From: JBBSUQ01 sp038234235 | Lineage (GTDB): Bacteria; Bacteroidota; Bacteroidia; Flavobacteriales_D; Crocinitomicaceae | Assembly: GCA_038234235.1 (NCBI GenBank) | Contig: JBBSUQ010000035.1 | Coordinates: 1 to 22,807 of the forward strand | DNA: 22,807 bases | Direction of reading: 5' to 3' | Shown: positions 7,743-15,477 of the stretch, piece after piece | Layout of the letters: every line of letters begins with the position of its first letter | Position numbering within the stretch: position 1 is the stretch's first letter | Notes under the pieces: model-generated | Databases searched by the model: none | What the model saw: only the letters and a program-made list of their open reading frames with translations | Told to the model about the DNA's origin: nothing | Translations under genes and position numbers: made by a program

Positions 7743-9452
7743 ATGCGGAATATTCTCTTTTTAATATCTGTCTTTTTTTTATCTGCCTTCGGGAGCATAA
7801 CCACTTATGCTCAAAAAGGTTACACATTAACATTTGATAACGACGATTATAAGGTTTTGAAAAAGAATCCCAAAATAGAATTCCGAGATTCTACTTCCGT
7901 TCTACAGTATTTAAAAGAATTCAAAAATTCGGCCGTTGCAAAAGGTTTTCTTTTGGCATCAATAGACAGCGTAATTTATGATAACAAAAATGTTTTCGCT
8001 TATTTCTACCTAGGAGAAAAATTTAATGCAGCACGACTAAAACTTAATGAAGATGATTTGGATTTCCTCAAAAGACACATTCATGTTTCTGAAAAATATT
8101 ATACACAACTAGATTTTACACCTTCTGAAATAGCAAATACGCTCAAAAAAACTTTAGCAGCTTACGAAAATAATGGCTTTCCTTTCGTAAAAATAAATTT
8201 TAAAAATCCCGTAATTGAAAATAGTTCCTTGGAAGCTGAGTTAGAAATTTATAAAGGAAAAGAATATAGATGGACGGCTATAAATCTTAGAGGTGACAGT
8301 AGTATTTCCGAAGCCTTCGTTTCTGGAGTACTTAGAATTAAAAAAGATGATCTATATAGTCAGGATGAACTCAATCAAATATCTCAAAGAATTGCCCAAA
8401 TAAATTTTCTCAGTGAAATAAAGCCTTATGAAATACTTTTCACACCAGATGGCTGTGAATTATTTCTCTACCTTAAGACCAATCCACTTTCATCTATAAA
8501 TGGTATTTTAGGCTTACAACAAAACGCACTAACAAACAAACTTAGCATAACCGGCGATGTAGCACTCCGACTCTTAAACGCACTTCATAAAGGAGAAAAT
8601 ATTGCTTTTAATTTTAAGAGTATTCGAGATGAAACACAATCACTAGACGCTAAAATAAATGTACCTTATCTTTTTAGAACTCCCTTTGGAGTTGATGGAA
8701 GCTTTAAACTTTACAAAAGAGATTCAAGTTTTTTGGAATTGAAATCTACTTTTGGAGTTCAATATTTTTTAAAAGGAAGCAGTTATCTTAAGGTTTTTTA
8801 CGCACATAATTCAAGTAATATTCTTTCAGGAGGTGCTAATAATCCTTCTTTTCAGAATTTAAATTCTACCAACTCTAATAGTTACGGTATTAGTATTTAC
8901 ACTCAAAGATTAGATTATTTACCAAATCCATCCAAGGGATTAATCAGTAATTTTAGCATTAGCGCAGGTACAAGAACAAGTAGAAGTGCAGATTCTAGTG
9001 AGAATATAAAAGCCACTATTTACCGTTCTGAAATTGACATAAACCTTTTTATCCCAATAACAAAACGTAATATTTTGAGACTCGCAAATCATTCTGAGAC
9101 CTATTTTGCACCCACCATTTACCAAAATGAACTTACCAGATTTGGAGGATTAAATACGCAACGGGGTTTCAATGAAGAAGAATTATTTGCGAGTACATTG
9201 AGTACTTTCACTATAGAATACAGATTTCTACTTGATAAAAATTCAAGAGTTTTTGCATTTTTTGATCAAAGTATATACGAAAATGTGGCTTTCAATTATT
9301 TTAAAGATACGCCCTTTGGTTTTGGAACTGGTTTTTCTTTTGGCACCAACATTGGAATTTTTACTTTAAGTTATGCACTTGGAAGTCAAAAGGGGAATCC
9401 AATATTAATTAAAAACGGAAAAATCCATTTTGGATATGTAGCTTATTTTTGA
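7743..9452 (+). CDS. Omp85-superfamily (BamA/TamA-like) outer-membrane protein
   Basis: A 569-aa predicted outer-membrane protein. Residues 1-24 are a signal peptide ending near TYAQ. Residues about 25-240 look like a periplasmic region with one or more POTRA-type modules. The rest is beta-barrel-like, with the Omp85 loop-6 signature RFGGLNTQRGF (QRGF at 473-476) and a C-terminal strand ending in YVAYF. It is shorter than BamA (five POTRA domains), so it is more likely a TamA-like or other D15/surface-antigen protein than the essential BamA; the substrate is unknown. An in-frame TTG at 7731 would add four residues, but I prefer the ATG because the TTG belongs to a promoter-like TTTG. The last 10 bp overlap the end of the convergent mlaF gene. 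Confidence 0.88.
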   Translation: MRNILFLISVFFLSAFGSITTYAQKGYTLTFDNDDYKVLKKNPKIEFRDSTSVLQYLKEFKNSAVAKGFLLASIDSVIYDNKNVFAYFYLGEKFNAARLKLNEDDLDFLKRHIHVSEKYYTQLDFTPSEIANTLKKTLAAYENNGFPFVKINFKNPVIENSSLEAELEIYKGKEYRWTAINLRGDSSISEAFVSGVLRIKKDDLYSQDELNQISQRIAQINFLSEIKPYEILFTPDGCELFLYLKTNPLSSINGILGLQQNALTNKLSITGDVALRLLNALHKGENIAFNFKSIRDETQSLDAKINVPYLFRTPFGVDGSFKLYKRDSSFLELKSTFGVQYFLKGSSYLKVFYAHNSSNILSGGANNPSFQNLNSTNSNSYGISIYTQRLDYLPNPSKGLISNFSISAGTRTSRSADSSENIKATIYRSEIDINLFIPITKRNILRLANHSETYFAPTIYQNELTRFGGLNTQRGFNEEELFASTLSTFTIEYRFLLDKNSRVFAFFDQSIYENVAFNYFKDTPFGFGTGFSFGTNIGIFTLSYALGSQKGNPILIKNGKIHFGYVAYF

Positions 9453-10312
9453 GAACTTTCTTGATTTTCTGTTTTGTTAGAAATTTCAGACTTGTTTGAA
9501 ATTTCTTGATTTCCATTCTTTTCAGCATTTTTAGCCTTCTTTTCACCCTTAGGATCATTCTGCATATTTTCTTTAATTTCTTTCATGAAATCTGAAGCAT
9601 ATACAAAATCAATAATTTCTTGGTTGTCGGTTTTAATGATAGAATTTCTATCTCCCTGCCACCAATTACGACCTTCATGGATAAATACAATGTGATCTGC
9701 AATTTCTATAACTGAGTTCATATCATGCGTAATGACGATGGTAGTAATTTCGTTTTCGTAGGTAATTTCGCGAATAAGGTTATCAATTACAATAGATGTT
9801 TGTGGATCTAACCCTGAATTTGGTTCATCACAAAAGAGATATTTTGGTTTCATTGCAATGGCTCGAGCTATAGCAATTCGTTTTTGCATACCACCAGAAC
9901 ATTCAGCAGGTAAAAGGTCATTCTTACCAACAAGATTTACCCTTTCCAAACATTCATTGGCTCTATCTTTTTGTTCTTTTTTTGACATTTTGGTAAACAT
10001 CGAAAGGGGAAATTTTACATTTTCTTCAACAGTCAATGAATCAAAAAGTGCAGAACCTTGAAACAGCATGCCGATTTCCTGACGTAAAACCCGTCTTTCT
10101 TCTCTTGGCATAGTTGTAAAATTTCTATCATCAAACAGTACATCACCATTATCTACTTCCATTAAGCCTACAATGCACTTTGCAAGAACAGACTTACCTT
10201 GTCCAGACTGCCCGATAATCATGTTGACCTTTCCTGTTTCAAATTTTGCCGTAAAGTCAAACAATACCTGATTGGAACCAAAAGATTTATTGATATTTTT
10301 AATTTCTACCAT
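9443..10312 (-). CDS. mlaF: MlaF-type ABC transporter ATPase
   Basis: Cytoplasmic ATPase of an Mla-type phospholipid transporter at the inner membrane. The 289-aa protein shows Walker A GQSGQGKS (34-41), signature CSGG (138-141), Walker B CDEP followed by NSGLDP (161-170) and switch His196; these match the MlaF/Ttg2A branch. Residues about 250-289 are a polar Lys/Glu/Asn/Gln-rich tail beyond the usual domain, with a small internal duplication (EISNKS, EISNKT). The start ATG overlaps the mlaE stop by one base (TAATG), so translation is coupled. No mlaD (MCE-domain) gene follows; instead the Omp85-like gene converges and overlaps by 10 bp. Confidence 0.9.
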   Translation of the reverse strand: MVEIKNINKSFGSNQVLFDFTAKFETGKVNMIIGQSGQGKSVLAKCIVGLMEVDNGDVLFDDRNFTTMPREERRVLRQEIGMLFQGSALFDSLTVEENVKFPLSMFTKMSKKEQKDRANECLERVNLVGKNDLLPAECSGGMQKRIAIARAIAMKPKYLFCDEPNSGLDPQTSIVIDNLIREITYENEITTIVITHDMNSVIEIADHIVFIHEGRNWWQGDRNSIIKTDNQEIIDFVYASDFMKEIKENMQNDPKGEKKAKNAEKNGNQEISNKSEISNKTENQESSQK

Positions 10313-11052
10313 TAGAGTAACAACATTTGCGTGAGAAAGAAATTACAAACCAAAATAACGATAGAGCTACTAACAACAGCTTGAGTGGAAGATTTACCAA
10401 CATCTAACGCTCCACCTTTAGTATAATAACCATAAAATGCCGAAACAGAAACAATGACAAAACCAAAAGTTGTAGACTTAATTAAGGCGTATACTATATC
10501 CCAATTTCTATAGAAAAACCGAATACCCGTTAAATAAGTTTCAGTTGATGCTAACCCAGAAAGTACTAATGCAAGCCAACCTCCTACTAAGCTCAAACCA
10601 ATAGAAAAAATTGTGAGAAGTGGAAAGAAAAAGACAGCAGCAACAATTTTTGGAAGAACAATATAAGTTAATGAATTAACACCCATAATTTCAAGTGCAT
10701 CAATTTGCTCAGTCACACGCATTGTTCCAATTTCCGAAGCTATATTCGAACCTACTTTTCCTGCCAAAATCAGCGAGATAATGGTAGGCGAAAATTCAAG
10801 AATTGTTGATGATCTTGTTATATATCCAATTGTATATTCAGGTAAAAATGGTGAATCCATGTTGGAAGCCGTCTGTAATGAAATAACTGCACCCATGAAC
10901 ATAGATAAAATTGCTACAATGGCAATTGAGTCTATACCAATAATAGAAATTTCATTAAAAACCCTTTCTTTAAAAATCCTCATTTTGGTAGGTTTCGAAA
11001 AAACCACCCAAAGCATAAGAAAATATTTACCGATATTATTTAATTTTTTCAT
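10312..11052 (-). CDS. mlaE: MlaE-type ABC transporter permease
   Basis: Inner-membrane permease (246 aa) of the Mla/MCE lipid transport family. The diagnostic MlaE region is present: GKVGSNIASEIGTMRVTEQIDALEIMG, split here as GKVGSNIASEIGTMR followed by VTEQIDALEIMG, around residues 97-123. It is surrounded by hydrophobic helices. It forms a two-gene operon with mlaF, its stop codon overlapping the mlaF ATG. The start ATG at 11052 is preceded by a plausible promoter and gives the usual N-terminus for Bacteroidetes members. The direction of lipid transport cannot be read from the sequence. Confidence 0.93.
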   Translation of the reverse strand: MKKLNNIGKYFLMLWVVFSKPTKMRIFKERVFNEISIIGIDSIAIVAILSMFMGAVISLQTASNMDSPFLPEYTIGYITRSSTILEFSPTIISLILAGKVGSNIASEIGTMRVTEQIDALEIMGVNSLTYIVLPKIVAAVFFFPLLTIFSIGLSLVGGWLALVLSGLASTETYLTGIRFFYRNWDIVYALIKSTTFGFVIVSVSAFYGYYTKGGALDVGKSSTQAVVSSSIVILVCNFFLTQMLLL

Positions 11053-11062
11053 ATAGACTCCG

Positions 11063-11092
11063 CTAAATTAATGGATATTTCTATTTTTCAAA
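11063..11092 (-). promoter_or_regulatory. promoter of the mlaE-mlaF operon
   Basis: On the minus strand, TTTG (11089-11092), an 18-bp spacer and TAATTTAG (11063-11070) give a near-consensus Bacteroidetes promoter with one mismatch in the -7 element. The start site would lie a few bases before the mlaE ATG at 11052. Confidence 0.5.
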
Positions 11093-11136
11093 CTACAATT
11101 TTTTAATGTTTAAAAGATTATTCGCCGATTAATTCC

Positions 11137-11144
11137 TAATTTTG
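11137..11144 (+). promoter_or_regulatory. -7 promoter element before the sprT-like gene
   Basis: TAATTTTG is a full match to TAnnTTTG. It ends 9 nt upstream of the ATG at 11154, again predicting an almost leaderless transcript. No clear -33 TTTG was found. Confidence 0.55.
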
Positions 11145-11153
11145 CACTACACA

Positions 11154-11786
11154 ATGAGCTCAACACCCCATAAACAAAGAGAAAGAGAGATATTGGGCAA
11201 ATACATTCCTGCTTGCTCAATTGACTACGTCCTTAACCTTTTTTATACTTTTCCGGTCAAATTTAAAATTGTAAGTGGTCGAAAAACCAAATTAGGAGAT
11301 TTTAGACCTGCTCATAATGGACATCCAAATCGTATAACTGTAAATGGAGATTTGAATCCTTACTCTTTTTTGATTACAACAGTTCATGAATTTGCACATC
11401 TTACGACTTTCTTAAAATTCGGAAATAAAATTTCTCCACATGGTGAAGAATGGAAGAAGGAATACAGAATCTTACTTCTACCTTTAATTGATCAAAAAAT
11501 GGTGCCACAAGACATCGAAAATGCCCTCATAAATTCTTTGGTTAATACAAAAGCAAGTTCTTGCACGGATATTAAGCTATCTCGGGTACTTTTAAGATAT
11601 GATACTGAAGCCGAACTAATGACAACATTGGAAAAATTACAAGAAAATAGTATCTTTACTTTACAAGGTCGGAAATTTAAAAAAGGACCACTTGCACGGA
11701 GTAGATTTCTTTGTGAAGAAATACATAGTAGAAAAAAATACCATGTTCATTGCCTAGCGGTTGTAGAACATATTGACGAAATATAA
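11154..11786 (+). CDS. SprT-like zinc metalloprotease
   Basis: A 210-aa protein with the zincin motif HEFAH (78-82) and a third metal-ligand candidate His96 in SPHGEEW, the arrangement of the SprT/Spartan-like family. Known relatives include the eukaryotic DNA-protein-crosslink protease Spartan; the bacterial role is not well defined. The C-terminal part (FTLQGRKFKKGPLARSRFLC) resembles the zinc-ribbon-like tail of SprT proteins, though the usual four cysteines are not evident here. The ATG at 11154 is preferred over an in-frame TTG at 11142 that belongs to the promoter element. manC starts 4 nt after its stop, so the two are co-transcribed. The gene is divergent from mlaE. Confidence 0.87.
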   Translation: MSSTPHKQREREILGKYIPACSIDYVLNLFYTFPVKFKIVSGRKTKLGDFRPAHNGHPNRITVNGDLNPYSFLITTVHEFAHLTTFLKFGNKISPHGEEWKKEYRILLLPLIDQKMVPQDIENALINSLVNTKASSCTDIKLSRVLLRYDTEAELMTTLEKLQENSIFTLQGRKFKKGPLARSRFLCEEIHSRKKYHVHCLAVVEHIDEI

Positions 11787-11790
11787 AAAT

Positions 11791-12882
11791 ATGGACAAAA
11801 ATAATTATTGTGTAATTATAGCAGGAGGAATAGGCAGTCGATTTTGGCCAATGTCTACCAGTGCCAAACCCAAACAATTTTTGGATGTTTTGGGAGTAGG
11901 AAAAACCTTAATCCAAATGACCTATGAAAGGTTAACGCGTCTTGCATTGCCTGAAAATATTTATGTTGTTACCAATAATGAATATGCAGATTTGGTTGCA
12001 GAACAATTGCCTGAAATAAAAAAAGAACACATTTTAACTGAACCTGTTAGAAAGAATACTGCGCCTTGCATTGCTTATGCATCGGCAAAAATATACTCTG
12101 AAAACCCTAATGCGCTTTTGGTTATTTCACCTGCTGATCATTTAATTATAAAAGAAGATAAATTTGAAGATACGGCAAACGTAGCCATAAATATTGCTAA
12201 AACCGAAGATAAATTACTCACAATTGGAGTGAAACCAAGCAGACCTGATACTGGTTATGGTTATATTGAGTTTTCAGAAGAAGGCGACATTTATCCTGGA
12301 CAAGTTACTGCAGTTAAACATTTTAGAGAAAAACCAAACAGAGAATTGGCTGAATTGTTTTTGAAAAGTGGCAACTATTATTGGAACACTGGAATTTATA
12401 TTTGGAGAGCAAAAACCATTCTTGATGCGCTGAAAAAATTTAAGCCTAACTTACATAATCTTTTTAATGAAAAACTTAACATGTATAGTGGCGAAAATGA
12501 AAAAGCCAATGTAGACCAAGCTTTTCATGATTGCGAAGATATTTCTATTGACTATGCAGTTATGGAACATGCTAAAAACACAGATGTGGTTTTGGCAAAT
12601 TTCGATTGGTCTGACTTAGGAACTTGGGGCAGTTTATACACCCATTTAGAAAAAGATTACAACGGCAATGCAGTAATTGGTGACAATGTTTATATGCTGA
12701 ATTCTTCAAATTGTATTGTGAATTTACCAAGCGGAAAGTTGGCGTTAATAGAAGGCTTGAACGATCACATTGTTGTAGAATCTGACAATATGTTGATGAT
12801 TTTAAATAAAAATGACGAGCAAAATCTTAAAAAGTACATGGCGCCGATGGAAGAAGCTAGTCCGCAGTTTTTTAAGAAGTAA
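11791..12882 (+). CDS. manC: mannose-1-phosphate guanylyltransferase
   Basis: Makes GDP-mannose from mannose-1-phosphate and GTP in the cytoplasm, supplying glycan synthesis. The 363-aa protein has the nucleotidyltransferase motif AGGIGSRFWP (11-20) with KPKQF (26-30), TEPVRKNTAP (83-92), ADH (115-117), the EKP motif (180-182), NTGIYIW (199-205) and DWSDLGTW. It is the short form without the phosphomannose isomerase domain found in longer ManC/AlgA proteins. The ATG at 11791 follows the sprT-like stop by 4 nt. An in-frame TTG at 11773 would overlap the upstream gene and is less likely. It may feed the polysaccharide genes at 18920-21379, which is inference. Confidence 0.94.
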   Translation: MDKNNYCVIIAGGIGSRFWPMSTSAKPKQFLDVLGVGKTLIQMTYERLTRLALPENIYVVTNNEYADLVAEQLPEIKKEHILTEPVRKNTAPCIAYASAKIYSENPNALLVISPADHLIIKEDKFEDTANVAINIAKTEDKLLTIGVKPSRPDTGYGYIEFSEEGDIYPGQVTAVKHFREKPNRELAELFLKSGNYYWNTGIYIWRAKTILDALKKFKPNLHNLFNEKLNMYSGENEKANVDQAFHDCEDISIDYAVMEHAKNTDVVLANFDWSDLGTWGSLYTHLEKDYNGNAVIGDNVYMLNSSNCIVNLPSGKLALIEGLNDHIVVESDNMLMILNKNDEQNLKKYMAPMEEASPQFFKK

Positions 12883-12921
12883 GGTCTGTATAATTTTATC
12901 TCGTAAGATTTACAAAATTAT

Positions 12922-12962
12922 TAAAAATAAAAAACTGACATTCAATTAATAAACATCAGTTT
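12922..12962 (-). terminator. probable terminator of the 12987 lipoprotein gene
   Basis: Read on the minus strand, AAACTGA (12956-12962) pairs with TCAGTTT (12932-12938) across a 17-nt loop, followed by a T-rich tract. The 7-bp stem is modest. manC on the other strand also ends here, but I see no T run for it. Confidence 0.4.
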
Positions 12963-12986
12963 ATACTTATATAATTATTTGGGCTT

Positions 12987-13772
12987 TTACCAACTATGGA
13001 GTGCTATTTCTGATGTCTTGTTGCCTATTGTTAGCATTGCTTTGTTATCGCAAGATCCGTCGCCATAGTCTAAAGTTGCTTCTTTGCTTCCATTGCGAAT
13101 AATTTTCAGTTTCCCAGAACGAATATATCCACAACCAATAAGAACATTCAGAGAAGTTATAGTAGAAATACTGAATGTAGTTCCATTAGAAGACGTACCG
13201 GAGGCAGTACCTCTAAATTCATAAACATCATCAAACCAATTAAATAAGGTGCTCATTCCTGCAATTCGTGTTCTGGTTTTGTCGGCCTGCCAAGTAATTA
13301 CGCCGCCATCCGTTTTGGTGATTGTTCCACTTGTAACAACTGAGTAAGATTCTGTAGAAATATTAGTTGCGGTTTTAGTGCCTTCAATCTTATTGTCATT
13401 CACAAAATAATTTTCCGTGCTCGTAACTATAATATTTCCCGCTTGATTATAAGTTCCAGTATAACTAATTTTAACTTTTCCTCTTCTATTTTTTCCATCT
13501 TGACATAAGCAATTAACAGTTCCAAAATCAACAGTGATTAATTTGCTAGTTGGTAGCGTGTCGTAAGTTATAGTTACACAAGAAGCATCAAAAGATTTAA
13601 AATTATTTTCACCTTTTGCAGCTTCATCAGACATTGTTTTAATATCGTTGAAACTATTTTCGGCCGAAGCATTATCTGAAGCAACAACGGCTAAATCTTC
13701 TCTGTCTTTTTTCTTCTTCTGACAAGCGGTAAATGTTAAACCGAATAATAGTAATAACAGTATAAATCTCAT
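12987..13772 (-). CDS. Bacteroidetes lipoprotein of unknown function
   Basis: A 261-aa predicted lipoprotein with an N-terminus of the form MRFILLLLLFGLTFTAC; the lipobox FTAC puts the lipidated Cys at residue 17. A Lys-rich patch follows (QKKKKD). The mature part is beta-rich, with recurring Thr/Ser strands and a conserved-looking core: ITVDFGTVNCLCQDGKNRRGK, then ISYTGTY, YFVNDNKIEGTKTATN and an ITWQADKTRTR strand. This arrangement is familiar from uncharacterised Bacteroidetes lipoproteins, but I know of no function. Alternative ATGs at 13793 and 13790 would add seven or six residues; I chose 13772 because it gives the most compact lipoprotein signal. It is convergent with manC and divergent from the plug protein gene. 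Confidence 0.8.
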   Translation of the reverse strand: MRFILLLLLFGLTFTACQKKKKDREDLAVVASDNASAENSFNDIKTMSDEAAKGENNFKSFDASCVTITYDTLPTSKLITVDFGTVNCLCQDGKNRRGKVKISYTGTYNQAGNIIVTSTENYFVNDNKIEGTKTATNISTESYSVVTSGTITKTDGGVITWQADKTRTRIAGMSTLFNWFDDVYEFRGTASGTSSNGTTFSISTITSLNVLIGCGYIRSGKLKIIRNGSKEATLDYGDGSCDNKAMLTIGNKTSEIALHSW

Positions 13773-13869
13773 AGCCAAAATATTAATCATCAAAGTAAAA
13801 TTACTTATATTTTTCGATTAAAACAATTCATATAAATATTTTATAAGATCTATAATAAACCAATTAAAA

Positions 13870-13888
13870 AATTATCAGTCAGATAATT
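13870..13888. repeat. inverted repeat in the divergent promoter region
   Basis: AATTATC, AGTCA, GATAATT: a perfect 7-bp inverted repeat with a 5-nt centre, in the 276-bp gap between the divergent lipoprotein (13772) and plug protein (14049) genes. It could be an operator or a small hairpin. Nothing else in this gap is recognisable, and I found no full TAnnTTTG there. Confidence 0.35.
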
Positions 13889-14048
13889 GACCATAAAACT
13901 TAACTGTAGTATATCTTATTATCCAATTCAAAATTATTTTCATTTCTGTCGAATAAAAATGTTAATAGAAATAATTTTTATGGAATATCAAAAGATACTG
14001 CATCTCTATATCAAGAATTCATTAATTAAATAATTAAATTTTAAAATC

Positions 14049-14795
14049 ATGAAAAAAATCATCACTTTCACTGTACTTGCCTTTAGTAGTTGGGCTTACA
14101 GTCAACAAAGCACTGGAGACGTTATTGGTGCAGTAGTAGAAAACAATGAAACAAAAGCTCCCGTTGTTGATGCGAGGGTATTTATCATTGATAACGGTAG
14201 CGGATCCGTTTACAATGCCAAAACAGATTTAGATGGCAGGTTTCGTATAACCGCAATTCCTACGGGAAATTATATTTTAAATATCTTGTACATGGGCGAC
14301 ACAATGACCAACATTGATGTAAATGTGCCAATAGATTCTTATGCGAATTTGGGTGATATTAAGTTTAATGGAGGCGTACTGAATGTGCTTTCTACTACCG
14401 TTGTTGCCGAGGATGAAACTCGTATTCGATTAATAAATGGAGATTTGCCAGTGCCTGAACTCAATGCCAAAACAATTGGAGAAAGCGCTCTACGCTCAAA
14501 CATTGGTAAACTTGTGGCAAGCATGAGCCCAGAAATTAAAATCTCTGAAGATGGCGAATTGGTTTTTCGTGGTGCACGCAAGGGAGACATGATATATTAC
14601 ATGGATGGCGTAAAAACCACTGCATTGTATCCAATTCCGAGTGCGGCAATTGCAAGACTAAAAGCATATACAGGAGGTTTACCAGCTAAATATGGCGATA
14701 CGCTTGGAGGGGTAATTGTAATGGAAACTAAAAGTTATTTCGATTTATATAGAGAATGGTACGGCGAAGAACTTAAGGCTGGAAGAATTCAATAA
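14049..14795 (+). CDS. secreted TonB-receptor plug-domain protein without a barrel
   Basis: A 248-aa exported protein. Residues 1-18 are a signal peptide (cut near YSQQ). Residues 22-110 form a carboxypeptidase-regulatory-like beta domain (DARVFI, TDLDGRFRITAIPTGNY). Residues about 130-230 resemble the plug of TonB-dependent receptors, with RGARKGDMIYYMDGVK (174-189) and YTGGLPAKYGDTLGG followed by VIVMETKSY (207-230). The large beta-barrel that should follow is absent. The protein ends 18 residues later, and a strong terminator 26 bp beyond the stop shows that this is the real end rather than a frameshift. It may act as a periplasmic plug or adaptor for a separate outer-membrane protein; that is inference. 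It appears monocistronic. Confidence 0.85.
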   Translation: MKKIITFTVLAFSSWAYSQQSTGDVIGAVVENNETKAPVVDARVFIIDNGSGSVYNAKTDLDGRFRITAIPTGNYILNILYMGDTMTNIDVNVPIDSYANLGDIKFNGGVLNVLSTTVVAEDETRIRLINGDLPVPELNAKTIGESALRSNIGKLVASMSPEIKISEDGELVFRGARKGDMIYYMDGVKTTALYPIPSAAIARLKAYTGGLPAKYGDTLGGVIVMETKSYFDLYREWYGEELKAGRIQ

Positions 14796-14820
14796 ATTTA
14801 AAACCCAACCACACAATTTT

Positions 14821-14853
14821 AAAAGGTTCTGATTTTTTTCAGAACCTTTTTTT
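14821..14853. terminator. bidirectional intrinsic terminator
   Basis: AAAAGGTTCTG (14821-14831) pairs perfectly with CAGAACCTTTT (14840-14850) around an 8-nt AT loop, followed by more T residues. It separates the convergent plug protein gene (+) and the 162-aa gene (-), and its A/T-rich flanks suit termination in both directions. Confidence 0.85.
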
Positions 14854-14878
14854 GATTTAAGATTTCTATAGAAGTATA

Positions 14879-15367
14879 TTATGGTGTTAATGTTAAAACA
14901 GGAACTCCTCTCATAAATGTTTTATTATCACCCCAACTGTCAATACCGGTTAACATACATAGTAATTGATCTTCTTTTAAATCTCCGTAATTATCTTTCC
15001 AAAATTCTGAGGTTACTTGAAAATTAAGATGAATATCTGGTGAAGCATTGTCTTCGGTGAAAAAAGTTGTATGTCCGAAGGAAGATTCTCTGCCGGGTGC
15101 ACAAACGCCCATGGTTATAAGATCATCACTCATTAAAAAATTACTTTTCGGAATTCTATTAACAACCAATTGCCCTAGCGGACAAAGTGGCAAATTGTTT
15201 TGAGAATAAATGCCTATTTCAACTTCGTCAAATCCTTGAATTGCTCCTGAAACTTGAATTTGTAAAAGAAATGTGCCGCCAGAACTAAGACTAAAGCTGT
15301 CAATAATTTCCTTTTCTCCATTCACCGCCTGAATAATAAGCTTTGTATCATTTTCAATATGTTCCAT
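14879..15367 (-). CDS. hypothetical cytoplasmic protein, 162 aa
   Basis: I do not recognise this protein. It has no signal peptide, lipobox or membrane helix. It is rich in predicted beta strands (SFSLSSGGTFLLQIQVSGAIQ, written here as SFSLSSGG then TFLLQIQVSGAIQ) and contains three cysteines (in LPLCPLG, MGVCAPG and QLLCMLTG) that do not form a known motif. It starts at an ATG with a well-matched promoter 36 bp upstream and ends next to a strong terminator, so it is an independent transcription unit, though it follows the helicase gene by 110 bp on the same strand. A structural or binding role seems likelier than an enzyme, with low certainty. Confidence 0.72.
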   Translation of the reverse strand: MEHIENDTKLIIQAVNGEKEIIDSFSLSSGGTFLLQIQVSGAIQGFDEVEIGIYSQNNLPLCPLGQLVVNRIPKSNFLMSDDLITMGVCAPGRESSFGHTTFFTEDNASPDIHLNFQVTSEFWKDNYGDLKEDQLLCMLTGIDSWGDNKTFMRGVPVLTLTP

Positions 15368-15402
15368 AATTTATAATTGTTTTAATTTCCAAAAATGTGT
15401 TC

Positions 15403-15433
15403 CAAATATAAATATGTACTTGTAGCCAGACAA
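15403..15433 (-). promoter_or_regulatory. promoter of the 162-aa protein gene
   Basis: On the minus strand: TTG (15431-15433), a 20-bp spacer, then TATATTTG (15403-15410), a full match to the Bacteroidetes -7 consensus. The predicted leader is about 30 nt. It lies between the helicase stop and the 162-aa gene, showing that the latter can be expressed separately. Confidence 0.68.
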
Positions 15434-15477
15434 GTTGATTGGCGAAAATTGGTGCTAAAGTATGAGTAAAATATTCT

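Noticed and set aside
13794..14048. Possible promoter or riboswitch in the gap before the plug protein gene
   Set aside because: No TAnnTTTG with proper spacing and no complex conserved structure was seen, only the 7-bp inverted repeat listed as a feature.
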